Part shown: positions 10,406 through 20,604 of the stretch, one piece after another | How positions within the stretch are numbered: position 1 is the stretch's first letter | How the letters are laid out: each line of letters begins with the position of its first letter | Source of the DNA: Gracilariopsis chorda | Taxonomy: Eukaryota; Rhodophyta; Florideophyceae; Gracilariales; Gracilariaceae | Direction of reading: 5' to 3' | Assembly: GCA_003194525.1 (NCBI GenBank) | Contig: NBIV01000382.1 | Span: 1 to 56,471, forward strand | Length of the DNA stretch: 56,471 bases | Program-made: the position numbers and the translations under genes | Notes under the pieces: generated by a model | What the model was told of the DNA's origin: nothing | Databases searched by the model: none | The model's input: only the letters and a program-made list of their open reading frames with translations

Positions 10406-11430
10406 ATGCATCCCCAGAGAATCCATATCACTGCTAACCCACACAGCTGTGCTATGGCTAGTGTGACGTCTATCGACGCAGTTTCATCCCCTCTCACAAC
10501 ACAAGTTCCTCCCATTCAGCCTGGTATCCCTCCTCTCCATGATCTCCCACCAGCCAATGCTGCTGTTGCAATGATTGCTGCCCACTCCCCCTCTTCTGAG
10601 GCTGCTAGCATCCCCATTGGCACGGATGGACGCCGTAAACATAGCATTTGTTGTTCTAAGTACACTGCTACTGAGGACTTAATCATTTTGCGTGAATTTG
10701 CGGCAGCTAAGGCACACATCGCACCTTAGGAACAAACAAAAGCCCTGTGCAAGAGTGTTGCTGATCTCTGCAACAACAACCCTAGAATGACTTGTAAGCT
10801 CAATTGAAAGCAGTATCAAGACCGCTATGATCGTTTACAGGAATCTTTTGATAGAAAGGACGGTTTAACTCATTTAAGGTCGGACATAGGGGGTGGGGAG
10901 TTGAGTGAGCTCACCAAGCTAGTATGAAAGATGCGTGGAGCCAGGATGCCTTGAAAAGGAGAAAAACGCGAAGAAAGAGAAAGTGGCAAAAGAAGAGGAA
11001 GAAAAGGAGAAAATCCGGAAAGCTCTTGTTGCAGCATCGTTCGTTATCTAGAAAGAAAAAGCTTTCCGCTGATTACAGGAGCATCGAAGAAGGCTCCGGG
11101 AGTGACTCGGGTGGTATTGCAAAGTATCTCAATAAGCTCAGAAAGGTGCGGGGTGGATGTATAGGTGGGGAGTGGGATGCGTTTGGTGAGTCTCTCAAGT
11201 AGTACGACATGGCAGGGGTTGACTTGGAGCGTGAGCATTGCAATTCGAGTGGCACAAGTTCGATGTGGAGAATGAGAAGCGCTGTAAGGAACGGGAGGAA
11301 CGTCGTTTGGAGAGACAAGAGAACAGTGAACTGGAGCTAAAAAAGCTGCAAGCTTAATTGGACGCTTTCCAAGCACAACAGAAGTGACGAAAATCGCGTT
11401 TCAAGGCGTAATTCGAGTTTGAAGAGTACC
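10406..11430 (+). pseudogene. SANT/Myb-like protein of a PIF/Harbinger element (broken)
   Basis: One reading frame begins at ATG 10406 (or the in-frame ATG 10454) and can be followed through several in-frame stops, the first at 10727-10729. It encodes a Pro/Ser-rich N-terminus, then a SANT/Myb-like helical domain (KYTATEDLIILREF..., ending QYQDRYDRL near 10830). A Lys/Glu-rich coiled-coil region follows, ending with KEREERRLERQENSELELKK near 11340. PIF/Harbinger elements commonly carry such a DNA-binding accessory protein beside the transposase. Here the two are convergent, with the transposase on the opposite strand. At least five stops and one or more frame slips show it is dead. Confidence 0.7.
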
Positions 11431-11479
11431 GAAGTTGCTCTCCAACCCGTGAAACGTCTGTTCACCACCATAGCACTCT

Positions 11480-12530
11480 CTACCCTGTGTGCATGCTAAG
11501 ATACCACTCAAGTAATTGCGGGGGGCAATTGAAGTACTGCGATATCTGGTTCGGATAAACACAGTTGGGGCAGTTGCTGAGAACATGCAGCACAAAAACA
11601 ACAAACCGATAGGGACTCTCTAGTAGCTTCATCTTTCGCTTGAAATCTACAACAGTAAAGTGCATTTTCACCTTCTTACATATCCACTCCACCGTTATCC
11701 TTGGCGACGACATGGCCTTGTTGAAGGCCCTCTGCGCTTGCGTCAGCGAGGATCCTTGAAACGGCACCTCGAGATACCAAAGCCTATTGTAACCCGAGTC
11801 ACCTTACACACAATACCTCGAACCACCAATCTGTAGCACTGACGGCAGTACGTCGCTGAGCTCACTGTGCACGTATAATGTCCAGTCGTGACGCCTGCCC
11901 CCAATAGGGCCACATGCGTGTAGTATCAAACCGTCAGGCGTGTTGACAGCTTGATGTTTCAATGCGTGCTTTTGCTTGTGGCCATTGTACACCACACGTT
12001 GGCGCTCATTCCCCTTCGTTCTTGCTATTCCAATTACGGTACCATCGATAAAGCCAACACAGTTAGTTACTCCCTGTGGCTTCTCGTGAATAGCAGCTGC
12101 GTAACGGGTCGCATGTGCCCCAATAAACGACAGCAGAATACTAGACATGAGAGGGGTGTGTAATCCACATAACCTCTAGCGCCTCCCAATAGATTTCCGA
12201 GAGTTGAGGGCGCTGTTAGCCAAACTGAAACTCCAGATCCGCTCATCGCGCAGGAGAGCACATTCGACGCAGGAAGAGGGTTGTCGCAAGGATTGGGCTG
12301 ACTCTGTAGCGGTTGCGGGTTTTATGTGTCCGGTGCGATAGCCACGGCACTGCAGCAATCATCCGCTCCATGTCACGCCGAGTAAAACGAAACTTGTAGA
12401 AGCAATCTTGATCTCCATAACCGTTGAAGTTGAAAGAAAAACTACTGCTCGATATGCGGTTGCTACGCTGCAGTATGCGGTCGAGTTCTCGTAGATCGCG
12501 TTCAACGCGCGACGCAAGAAAAAGCAAGAC
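11480..12530 (-). pseudogene. PIF/Harbinger-type DDE transposase (broken)
   Basis: The frames 12527-12243, 12148-11804 and 11767-11480 give the N-terminal, catalytic and C-terminal parts of a DDE_Tnp_4-type nuclease. Visible landmarks are FYKFRFTRRDMERM, then VGFIDGTVIGIAR (first Asp), GGRRHDWTLY, GDSGYNRLWYL (second Asp) and RITVEWICKKVK (third acidic residue, Glu). All three catalytic residues survive, but the N-terminal part is out of frame and a stop separates the second Asp from the preceding frame. It faces the SANT-like pseudogene, and together they form the core of one autonomous element. I could not identify its terminal inverted repeats. Confidence 0.8.
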
Positions 12531-13560
12531 TCCTGAGCTTTAGAACGCAGATTGCGGCGCTCGATGGCGGCGTTTCCACAGTGCTCCAACGACCACTCCG
12601 AGTGAGTACGCTCGACCACGACAAGCAGTCCTCGTGAATTCGGACTGTGCTGCTATCACGAGATGGGGCTGACAGTCGTACTGGTAGCCCCTCGGAGAGT
12701 AATACTCCAGAGCTCACAGAAAAGGAACAGGCGTACACGTCTCCACGCTTTTAATTTTTTGAAATATGGCGCGAAAAAAATGCTGACTCGTTTTTGAAGA
12801 GCCATGCTCATTTTTGCTCATATGTTGCAGGCGTACAGTGTTAATCGAGGGAAGCATTTCCCCATTTCTGCGGGCTCCATATAGCCTCCAAAGTAACCTC
12901 GAGTGGCCTAAACCTGGTAAACTTGTAACCATTTTGGAAACACTGCGCCGGATCACAACCCGTCTTACTGGAAGTCAATGTTTGACTTGCAGATTTGAGG
13001 GAAACATTTTCCCATTTCTGCAATCTACAAACTTTGTCTTATTTCAGGAAATGGTTGACAATTAATCAATAAAGCACCTATTCGTATAAACAACTTGGCA
13101 AACTATTCTTTCTCCTACGCGTTCCTTCTTTATTTTCTCACTACTTACCTCTTTTTCTCTTTTGGTCCCGCGCAGCACCGACTCTGCAACTGTCACCCAT
13201 CCGACTCACCGACGCTGGCTTCTCTTTCTCATACAGCATCTACTCGGCCTCCGCGTTGCCCATTTGGGCACAAAAATGTCTTATGTCTCGCCGCTACCTC
13301 TGTTATTGCGCATTGCCATCGCCGCTGGACTTTGTCCACGCTAGTGCAGAAGTGAAGCAGGCTCATTCTCATGCTCGCGTTCCATCTGCGTAGCGACTCC
13401 TTGCACTTACACTAATTGTCTTCGGACGCAATTCTCGCTGCGCATCCTTGTCACGAACGTTGTCGATAACCACGCGACATCTCGGCAAACTGGAATTTTT
13501 TTTCTACCCCGGTTTCTTGTTCACCGACGGAACCTTAGGCAATTGTTATAAAGCAGTACA
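12531..13560. other. No gene; one 25-bp direct repeat pair
   Basis: GAGGGAAGCATTTCCCC at 12848 recurs as GAGGGAAACATTTTCCC at 12997, each followed by ATTTCTGC. This gives two 25-bp units with three differences, 149 bp apart. The remaining sequence has only short, low-complexity frames. Confidence 0.5.
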
Positions 13561-13567
13561 AGTGGAA

Positions 13568-14019
13568 ACGGCCTTCGGCCGTGGGCGGCGCTGCGCGCCG
13601 CGTTGTTTTTGTAGCTTTGTGGATTTAGTAGCGTTCAGAGGCTCTCCGAGCACTTTGCTTGCTTGCGCTCGCAGTAGCGCTCGTAAAACCACGGGGCGCC
13701 GCGGCGCTGAGAGTAGGTAAAGCGATAGGGGGTTGTGTTTAGGTGCCTAAATTGACTGCAGTGCCAGCCAATGATGAGAAAGTGCGAGACGTTGCTTTTT
13801 GTAACTGGCTGGCACTGCAGTCATTGTGGGAGTGCCAGCCAGTAAGCAGGAAGCTTTGCTGCTGCTGCTGAATGTTTTAAATGGTAGGGAGGCGTTGCGC
13901 CAAATGGCAGTTTTGCATGCACGTAGAGTGGCATACAGGGCGGTTTATTGGCGCAACGCCTCCCGTCAGTCAACAACACCCCCCTCATACATGTGTAAAT
14001 CATTAAGAGTGGGGTGTTG
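13568..14019. repeat. Array of seven perfect inverted repeats, two with 17-bp stems
   Basis: In order: ACGGCC/GGCCGT (13568-13582, 3-base loop); GCGGCGC/GCGCCGC (13585-13601); the palindrome GCGCCGCGGCGC (13696-13707); TTTAGG/CCTAAA (13738-13751); GACTGCAGTGCCAGCCA (13754-13770) with its perfect complement at 13806-13822; GGGAGGCGTTGCGCCAA (13887-13903) with its perfect complement at 13948-13964; and CAACACCCC/GGGGTGTTG (13974-13982, 14011-14019). A third copy of AGTGCCAGCCAGT lies at 13831-13843. No long reading frame covers the array. Confidence 0.8.
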
Positions 14020-15070
14020 AGATGACACCGCTTTTCATTGCTCTTTGCTCCCCCTCTGCTTAGACACGTGTAGGCTAAATGCTACTTGAACATCCCCGTG
14101 TCTTTGAACAACTCTTGCCTTCAGCTTGGCCTCTGGACCAACCACCTGAAGCCTCTACGCTGAAACGTTTTGCTACACGCTCTGCATCCCCGTGCTGAAC
14201 TAACCACTCTACACCCCCGCCGTTTGCGTACGAATTGCGATTCGGCGTTAACACCCCAACATAAAAACTTGGGTTGAGAAGAAAGTCCCGCCACTCCACC
14301 GGAAGCTGCGTTGAGTTGAGCATTCATAAGACGGAAAGCTTGTGTCTGTGATTAAGAGCTTCTGTGGTCATTACCCTTACGTGGAAGTTGGCACTCTGAC
14401 CGACGATATAGTCCAAAAGCTGAGCATTGGCAAGGAATCGAGTGGATACTTGAAGTAATCTGAGGGCTAGTACTCACTCCTTATGACCAGTTCTGCTGGG
14501 ATGTGCTCTGCACATTCTTGGAGACACAGTGTCTCAATGTTTACCCTGGACTACATCTTGGTTATTATTAGCAGAGAAACACTTGCCGAGCAACCATCCT
14601 CAAGGAACTCGAGTAGTTTAACTGGTGAAAACATATCCCCTGTTAGGAACCTCTCTTGGACGTTCATTAGGAAAGTGCGCACCTCGTTCGGGTTTGTGCA
14701 CGACTTTTCAGGCCGCAGCAAATTGCAAATTACCGGGAGAGTCTAACCCAAAGTCAGAGGTCTGACTTTTAGGGCCTTCGGAGCTAGCATCTCCTGCCAG
14801 TGTCCCGACGAAGGACAATCCCTCGCCCGGTAGAGGACCGGTGAGGATAACAAAGTACTACTTTCCTCTCTCACTACCAGTCTCCCAGTGATGGATAAAG
14901 ATCGAGTTACAGATACAAGTCGCGTCACCCCCTTGCAAGGGAACGCACACTAGTATACTTGGTGGATATACATTCGCGACTTGATGCACGCCCCACAAGA
15001 ACTCTTCGTGCTTAGTCAAGAGCGACCCATAAAGGGACAAAGTACAGCCCAAGCGCAAAAGCGCTGGGAC
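14020..15070. other. No supported gene
   Basis: Only short frames occur. The last bases (GAAGA at 15071-15075) are the target-site duplication of the Gypsy element that follows. Confidence 0.4.
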
Positions 15071-15075
15071 GAAGA
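15071..15075. repeat. Target-site duplication GAAGA, left copy
   Basis: GAAGA directly precedes the left LTR; the right copy is 26301-26305. A 5-bp duplication is typical of Gypsy integrases and shows the element integrated as one unit. Confidence 0.9.
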
Positions 15076-15593
15076 TGTAGTACAATGCCCGGAAGCGGGA
15101 GCGCACCGAAAGACGTTCGGGATCTTTCCTCGTTAGAAGTGAGCCCAGTTGGGTAGAGCCCTCCCAGGAGTGGCACGACTATGTCGGGTTGTAAGGCCGA
15201 GGCCACCCGTCCCGACTTGGGCAGGGAGGTTGAGGCAAGAATCGGGTATCCGCAGGAGCGGTGTATGGGGGTGGTCGTCCTCTAGAGAGGTGATGTTTCC
15301 ACGTTAGCGGCACGCGCGAACACGAGCCGTGGGTAGCGGGAATGCCACCCTGTAAAGGGAAAAATAAGGGGGAGCTGAGTCACGTGGGTGTAAAAATAAT
15401 AAATAGAATTAACTAAATTACTCCACTTTGGTGGTTCATGCCCACTACTGTGGCCAACCGCCAATTGACTTTTCCCTGTCCCACGTGTCAAATCCACTAT
15501 TAGTGGTCGTAATTCATGCAATGACTACATTACCGAAACATTCGGGAAATCAACCAAGTACCAAGAATCCCTCTCTGAGGGCATTGCACTTCA
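15076..15593 (-). repeat. 3' LTR of element A (518 bp, internally deleted)
   Basis: It starts TGTAGTACAATGCCC and ends GCATTGCACTTCA on the + strand. Compared with the 5' LTR it lacks about 280 bp: its GAGCTGAGTCACG runs straight into TGGGTGTAAAAATAA, whereas the other LTR has 25816-26094 in between. The ATG at 15521 of the antisense frame lies inside this LTR. Confidence 0.92.
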
Positions 15594-17471
15594 TATCCCC
15601 CTCCTTAGTCGGGAAAGCAACTGCGAACGCGGGCGAATTCCAGCGGAAAATGAGGGATAAAATTCCAAACCTTTCTGGGTCACCAGGTCAAGCCTCTGCC
15701 TCAGAGAAACAACCTCCTGCAAAAGCAGCGGACCAGCCTTCCACAAGTGCACGCTCCTCCTCTTCCTGTCCAACTCAGTCAGATCACGCCCTTTCGAAGG
15801 GGAATATGAACAACAACCAGCCTCCAAGACCGACTCCAGTTGGGAACTTCACAACCGGTTTCCGGTCGGTACCGTTGCCACAAGAGAGGCGAACTCCTGC
15901 ACAGCCGGCCAACATTGGCGCAGCGTCCCAGCATGGGTTCCAACTTCCACCAGTGGTGGCTACTTCCGGACTGATCCCGGCGGCGACTTGGCCTTCTTAT
16001 AACGCCCATGTAGGGTTAGATCCGATGAATCGGAGTCACGCCTCTCGGCTCCGGCTTGCGCCGTGGTTCCATCCCATCGCTGCCCTCAACGAGGATTTGG
16101 TTACGGCCTACGCGGATGATTCCGGTACTTTGCCCGGGGATCTACACAGCCTCTTTACCTCGTCGTGGGACTGGCTGCATTGAATCGCCATCCCAGTGCA
16201 CCATATCCAAAGAAACTCGGGAGAATTCGCGATTGTGACTCATTCAGCGCTGGTGCGGATTGCATATCAACGGCAGAGCCGGGCGCCTTTCGAATTCCCG
16301 GTGCCTACCGGCTTTGGCTTCGACGTCAGCCTATTCCGCACGCGCGGTGAAATCGGTTACGGCGAACGCCTGGCAAGCCTGAAAACCCACGCGTGGAGGA
16401 ACCTTCTCGCTGCGCGGCAAGAAGCCCTGTGTTGGGAACGACCGATACTTCGGGCTGAATTCCGGTACCTGTCCAGACAGTTCCGGTCCAGCTTCCTCCA
16501 AAACTTCATCCGTTATGAACGGCGCTGGCGATCCCGATTCGGGTACTTTGTCCCGTATCAAAACGTGGAAATTGAGCGGATTGCTCCCCCTCACTGACAC
16601 GGTCGGTATGTCGCACTCCCCGAGTGGTGAAGGTTCCTTGAAGCCTGCCGGGGCTGCTACGTTGAACTCCGGCCGGCACTCATGTACCTCCGTTCCTTTT
16701 TGATTCAGGATCCCCGGTCGGGGCTTTGGTTGGGAATTGTAACCGAGTGGGCTGCCCGCACTGCGGCGTATATCTTTGCTGAGGTTTATGACCAGTATCG
16801 ACTGTGGTTCATCCAACCGCTTTTAGGGGCCGCTATTCGCAATCTGGACCTCAGCGTCCCCCTTGAGGGTATTGCCAATAATGACGAAGTACTCCAATTA
16901 CTTGGTTTGATCGACAGTATTGACTGGCGCGAGGTCTCGCTGGAACAGAGCGGTCGGCTTGACGGCGGCGGTGGCGGTACCGGTGGTCCAGGTCTTGGTA
17001 GAAACACCGCCCTTTGCGGGGGATTTAATTTACTTCGATCCCTGGGAGTTCCGGGAGATTTCTTCCGAGGAGGCGAGGGAACTCCGCGACGCACTGCGGC
17101 ACGTGCCGGACGACCACCCGATTGGGTACGTCGATTCCAACGATTACTACCGTGCGTATAGCGGGGATGATCCGATGTTCGATAAAGAGCCCGAAGAGCC
17201 GAGAGACATGGAACTAGACGTTGCCGACATGGTCGTAGACGAATCCCCCGAGGGGGTGCCTCCGGTTCCCAGTCCTCCGACGGTGAGCCCCGAGCCTTCA
17301 CTCCCCAGCGAGGGTACAGTGAATGAAAGCGATATCATTGCCCGCTTCCTCGGCGGAGCGGGTTTAAGCGCTGCCGAGGTTTCGGGTGACGTCACCGCGA
17401 TGGCGGATGCCTTGGCTTATCGCCTTGCGGGTGGTCACGTCCCGGACGATGGGGAGGGGTCGAACCTCTAA
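15521..17471 (+). pseudogene. Antisense accessory frame in the 3' block of element A, unknown product
   Basis: A frame on the strand opposite gag-pol can be followed for about 650 codons. It runs 15521-16183 (ATG in the LTR; alternative ATG 15650), continues in the same frame at 16196-16597 and 16682 to about 17000, then slips by one base to the frame ending TAA at 17469-17471. Three or more TGA stops interrupt it. The N-terminal third is Pro/Ser/Gln-rich. The middle is globular and aromatic-rich (RYERRWRSRFGYF, YIFAEVYDQYRLWF). The C-terminus is acidic and Pro-rich, then helical (NESDIIARFLGGAGLS). I recognise no family. It lies between chromodomain and PPT, and the related element L has no such block. 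Antisense genes in this position are known in some plant Gypsy elements (the Grande type). Expression would need an LTR-internal promoter in reverse orientation, which I cannot show. Confidence 0.5.
15594..15607 (-). other. Polypurine tract of element A
   Basis: On the - strand the sequence reads TAAGGAGGGGGATA and abuts the TGAAGTGC start of the 3' LTR, the plus-strand priming site. Confidence 0.75.
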
Positions 17472-17715
17472 TCCAGTATCCTGGTCTCATTACCTGGCTT
17501 AGCCAGCAATGTAGCTTAGCATCACACAGGAGCGCGAGGCTCCTGAGTAAACTTTCCCGTTTAGAACGGCGTTTTCTCTTTCATTCCCGTCCCTGACGGA
17601 GTCCATACAAAAGGGGGTGTACTCCTTCTTTCCCACCTTTCCCGGCTTTGCGGCGTCTTTATCCAACGTAGGCGCTGCACAGCGTAGCTGGATTTGCAGT
17701 ACCCGCGCTGCGGTG

Positions 17716-19499
17716 CTATTGGACCACCTTCGAACGAGGGAGGTGTTCGATGGGTTGCATGGTGTCCCAGCTTGGGTCATATCCGTACCAACGGACGCGG
17801 TATCTTAGAATGCCTTCCTGATTCCAGGTGTGCCCAACGATTCGGTCAATCAAAAACTCTTGTTTGTATACCTGCCCGCCTTGCCGTGTTATGGTGACCT
17901 CGCTTGTCAGGGGTTGCCCAATGGACGGGATATTTCCCCTCAGGGGTGCGTCAGGATGCAACGTGCCGGCTTCGCTCGGAGGATGCGGCGCAGAGTGCGG
18001 AATAATATCCCTCAAGAGGGTGTCTTCGTGGAACGGTTGCCGCGTACCGCGGTACTTGGGTCGTACCGCTAGTTTGCGAGGGTCCTCCGTCCCATGTTGA
18101 CGGTAGCCCTGTCGAACCGCGAGTTTGCGGGCATCTTGCCGCTTTGGCGGAATTGTGGAGGTCATTCCCTGGTGGGGCTTTCCGCGTCACGTGGTGATTG
18201 GTGTGGGGGGCACAATCTCCGTGCGTTCACGTGACTCCCACGGCATGTGGGTCTGAACCGCCTCCTTGCGTTCCGCCTCCCTTGGCTTGGACCTTACACT
18301 GTCCGGCTGAGCCGTGCACTGCTGTTTTGGCACCCGGTATCCGGCAGTTGCTTCCGGTGCTCCAGTGTGTTTCCTCAAACGCCCTGATGGGGCGTGGACA
18401 GCTGGCGCCGGGACACCCTGTTTGGGGACTTTGCCTTTAATTGAGGTGTGATGTCTTCCTCAAAAGGTGCATCATCTGGGAGGACCAGTTTAACCCTGGA
18501 GACGACGCCAGATTTTTCCGAGACGCTCGGTATACTACCGCGATTGCGCGGAGACTTCGGCACTTCTATCTCCGAAGTTCGGACAACATTCCCGTTATGA
18601 ACGGTTCCCAAGTCCGGGGCTGTAGAGCCAGAGACTTGAGTTGCAAGGTTTGCATTCCTGCCTTCCTCCCTCAAGAGGGTCTTTTCACTTTCCAGCGTTG
18701 CTGGTTTTCCAAGGCGTGCGTTGCCTGCTACCAGCGGTGTGGATGGTGCTGAGGAATCCGTTTTGGGGGTAAATTCCGTCGACGACGGTTCTGCGACTAC
18801 ATCCTGGTGAGGGGTCTGCGAAACGATATTGCTATCCTGATTCAGGGAATTGCCCTGGTTCAGGCGTACGGATAGCGATGTCGGTCCACTCTCCCGTATC
18901 ATACGGTGTAACTGCGTCGTTCCGGAACACTGTGTGGGGAAGTGCGAGGCTTCATCGACCTTCCGTGTTTCACGGCTCAAATCCCATTGCGACGGTAATA
19001 AATTTCCAGCGTGGCGATAGGTCCCCTCCCCCTCCTTGGACGGAGCAAGGGGAGTAATAGTAGGATATCCCGCATGGGTGTAAATGCGCGCCGAAGGGGC
19101 AGTAGTGTTAGGAGTAGAGAAAGGTCCGTTTGGACCTGAACGAACCGGCCGAGCCGGGGGTTCCAACAAAGTCGGTAAGTCTGAGAAGCCCCGAGTAGGG
19201 TGTGGTAGAGTAGTCGGTCTATTTAGTCCCAGGGTTTCCGGCTTTGCTGATTCCGTAGAGACGGGTTTCCCTGTTTCCAGGACGACCTCAGACGAGGGAG
19301 GAGGGGCAGGTACAACACGATCGCCGGAAATCCGCTCGTGTGCCTTGCCCATTTCTACTACGACAGTGTTGGAGTTAACGGATACCACTTTAAACGGTCC
19401 ATCCGCCACAGGCGAAAGCTTGTGACGCTTCTCCCATTTCTGGGTTACATTATTCCTTACGTATAAAGACGTAGGTATTAGCCCGTATGCGGGGAGCAT
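17716..19499 (-). pseudogene. Element A integrase C-terminal tail and chromodomain
   Basis: Frame 19499-18375 begins out of frame with the integrase (slip near 19455). It contains the SH3-like segment QKWEKRHKLSP...GPFKVV at its start, then a 300-residue Pro/Ser/Thr-rich tail. A second slip near 18165-18375 moves to frame 18165-17716. That frame ends in a well-preserved chromodomain, VYKQEFLIDRIVGHTW...YRVRWYGYDPSWDTMQPIEHL, with the aromatic residues expected for methyl-lysine binding. The frame stops at TAG 17716-17718 where the related copy has a tyrosine codon. The long tail between integrase and chromodomain is unusual in length. Confidence 0.85.
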
Positions 19500-20604
19500 T
19501 ATCTCGTAAGCGAGCGTCGAAATCCCGCTTGTACGCGGCTTGCGCGCTTTCCATAGACTTCCGCGCTGCGGGGACCAGTTTAGTAAGCCATTGCTTCCAT
19601 TCCTGGCGGTAGCGACCCACAGATGGGAAATTGTCTAAGGTGGCTTGGGGTTCTAATGCCCCAGGCGGGGGTGAACGAGATAGAACCAAGTTGAACTGTG
19701 ATACTCTGGTAGCCAGGTGAACGTGTGTATTGTATGCAAATGTTAAAGCATCTGCATACAAGTCCCAAGTTTTGGGGTGGTCAGCAACGTAGGAACGGAG
19801 AGAGGCCAACAAAGTCCGGTTGAACCGTTCGACTTGCCCATTGCACTGGGGATGGTAGGTAGTTGTGAACAAGTTCTCCACGTCCAGGATGCGACAAACA
19901 TCCTGGAAGAACTTGGACGCGAACTGCCGTCCGTTATCGGAGAGCACTTCCACAGGAGGACCGTAGACAAAAACCCAGTGCGTTACCAGAGCCTGGGCCA
20001 CCGTGAAAGCAGTTGTCCTCCGAAGAGGGACAGTCCGAACAAGCTTTGAAAAGCGATCGGTGATCACAAGTAAGAACTTGTTGACTCTCTTTGTAGTGAG
20101 GAGAGGTCCGAGAATATCGATTGCGATAAACTCGAGTGGCGCCCTAGCAGTGAATAAATTCATTTTCTTCGTGTTCCTGCGGAGCTTCACCAGGTTCTTC
20201 GAGCATTCGTTACAAAACCACAGAGTTGCATAGCAATCAAACGCCATGGCGGGCCAGTAAAAAGCCCTTCGCATGGTGAGGTAGAGCTTCCTCCCACCTA
20301 CGTGGCCACCGAGCTTCGCATAGTGGGAGAGATGTAACACCCGCGACTGCAGGGAATGAGGTACCACAATCTGTGGGCGAGCTTCGACCAATCGAACGAG
20401 GTAGCCTTTATCGTTCACCTCGAACGGGAGGTCTTCGCCACCGTTTAAACGGGCACGAATACTCATACAGAAGGGGTCACCGAATTGTTCTCGGATCAAT
20501 TCCTCCGGTGAAACCGGTACAAAACTTCCCGGTAAGGCGTTCTCAGGGGTCTTGCGGGATGCTAGTAAGTTGTCAAAATCAGCATCTTCATCCCAGTCTT
20601 CTGG
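19450..20604 (-). pseudogene. Element A integrase
   Basis: This part is in the same frame as RT/RNase H but separated from it by a single TGA (20605-20607). It has the HHCC zinc-binding region (HLSHYAKLGGH, then CNECSKN). The catalytic core has all three acidic residues: AIDILGP, LSDNGRQF and QVERFNRT. These joining enzymes cut and insert the cDNA. The frame ends FIRKE at a premature stop, because a one-base slip moves the SH3-like and chromodomain tail into another frame. Confidence 0.9.

Noticed and set aside
16331..17301. Long - strand frames (161 and 171 codons) in the 3' block of element A
   Set aside because: They are shadows of the + strand frame and show Arg/Pro-rich composition without structure. 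The + strand reading gives the more protein-like sequence.
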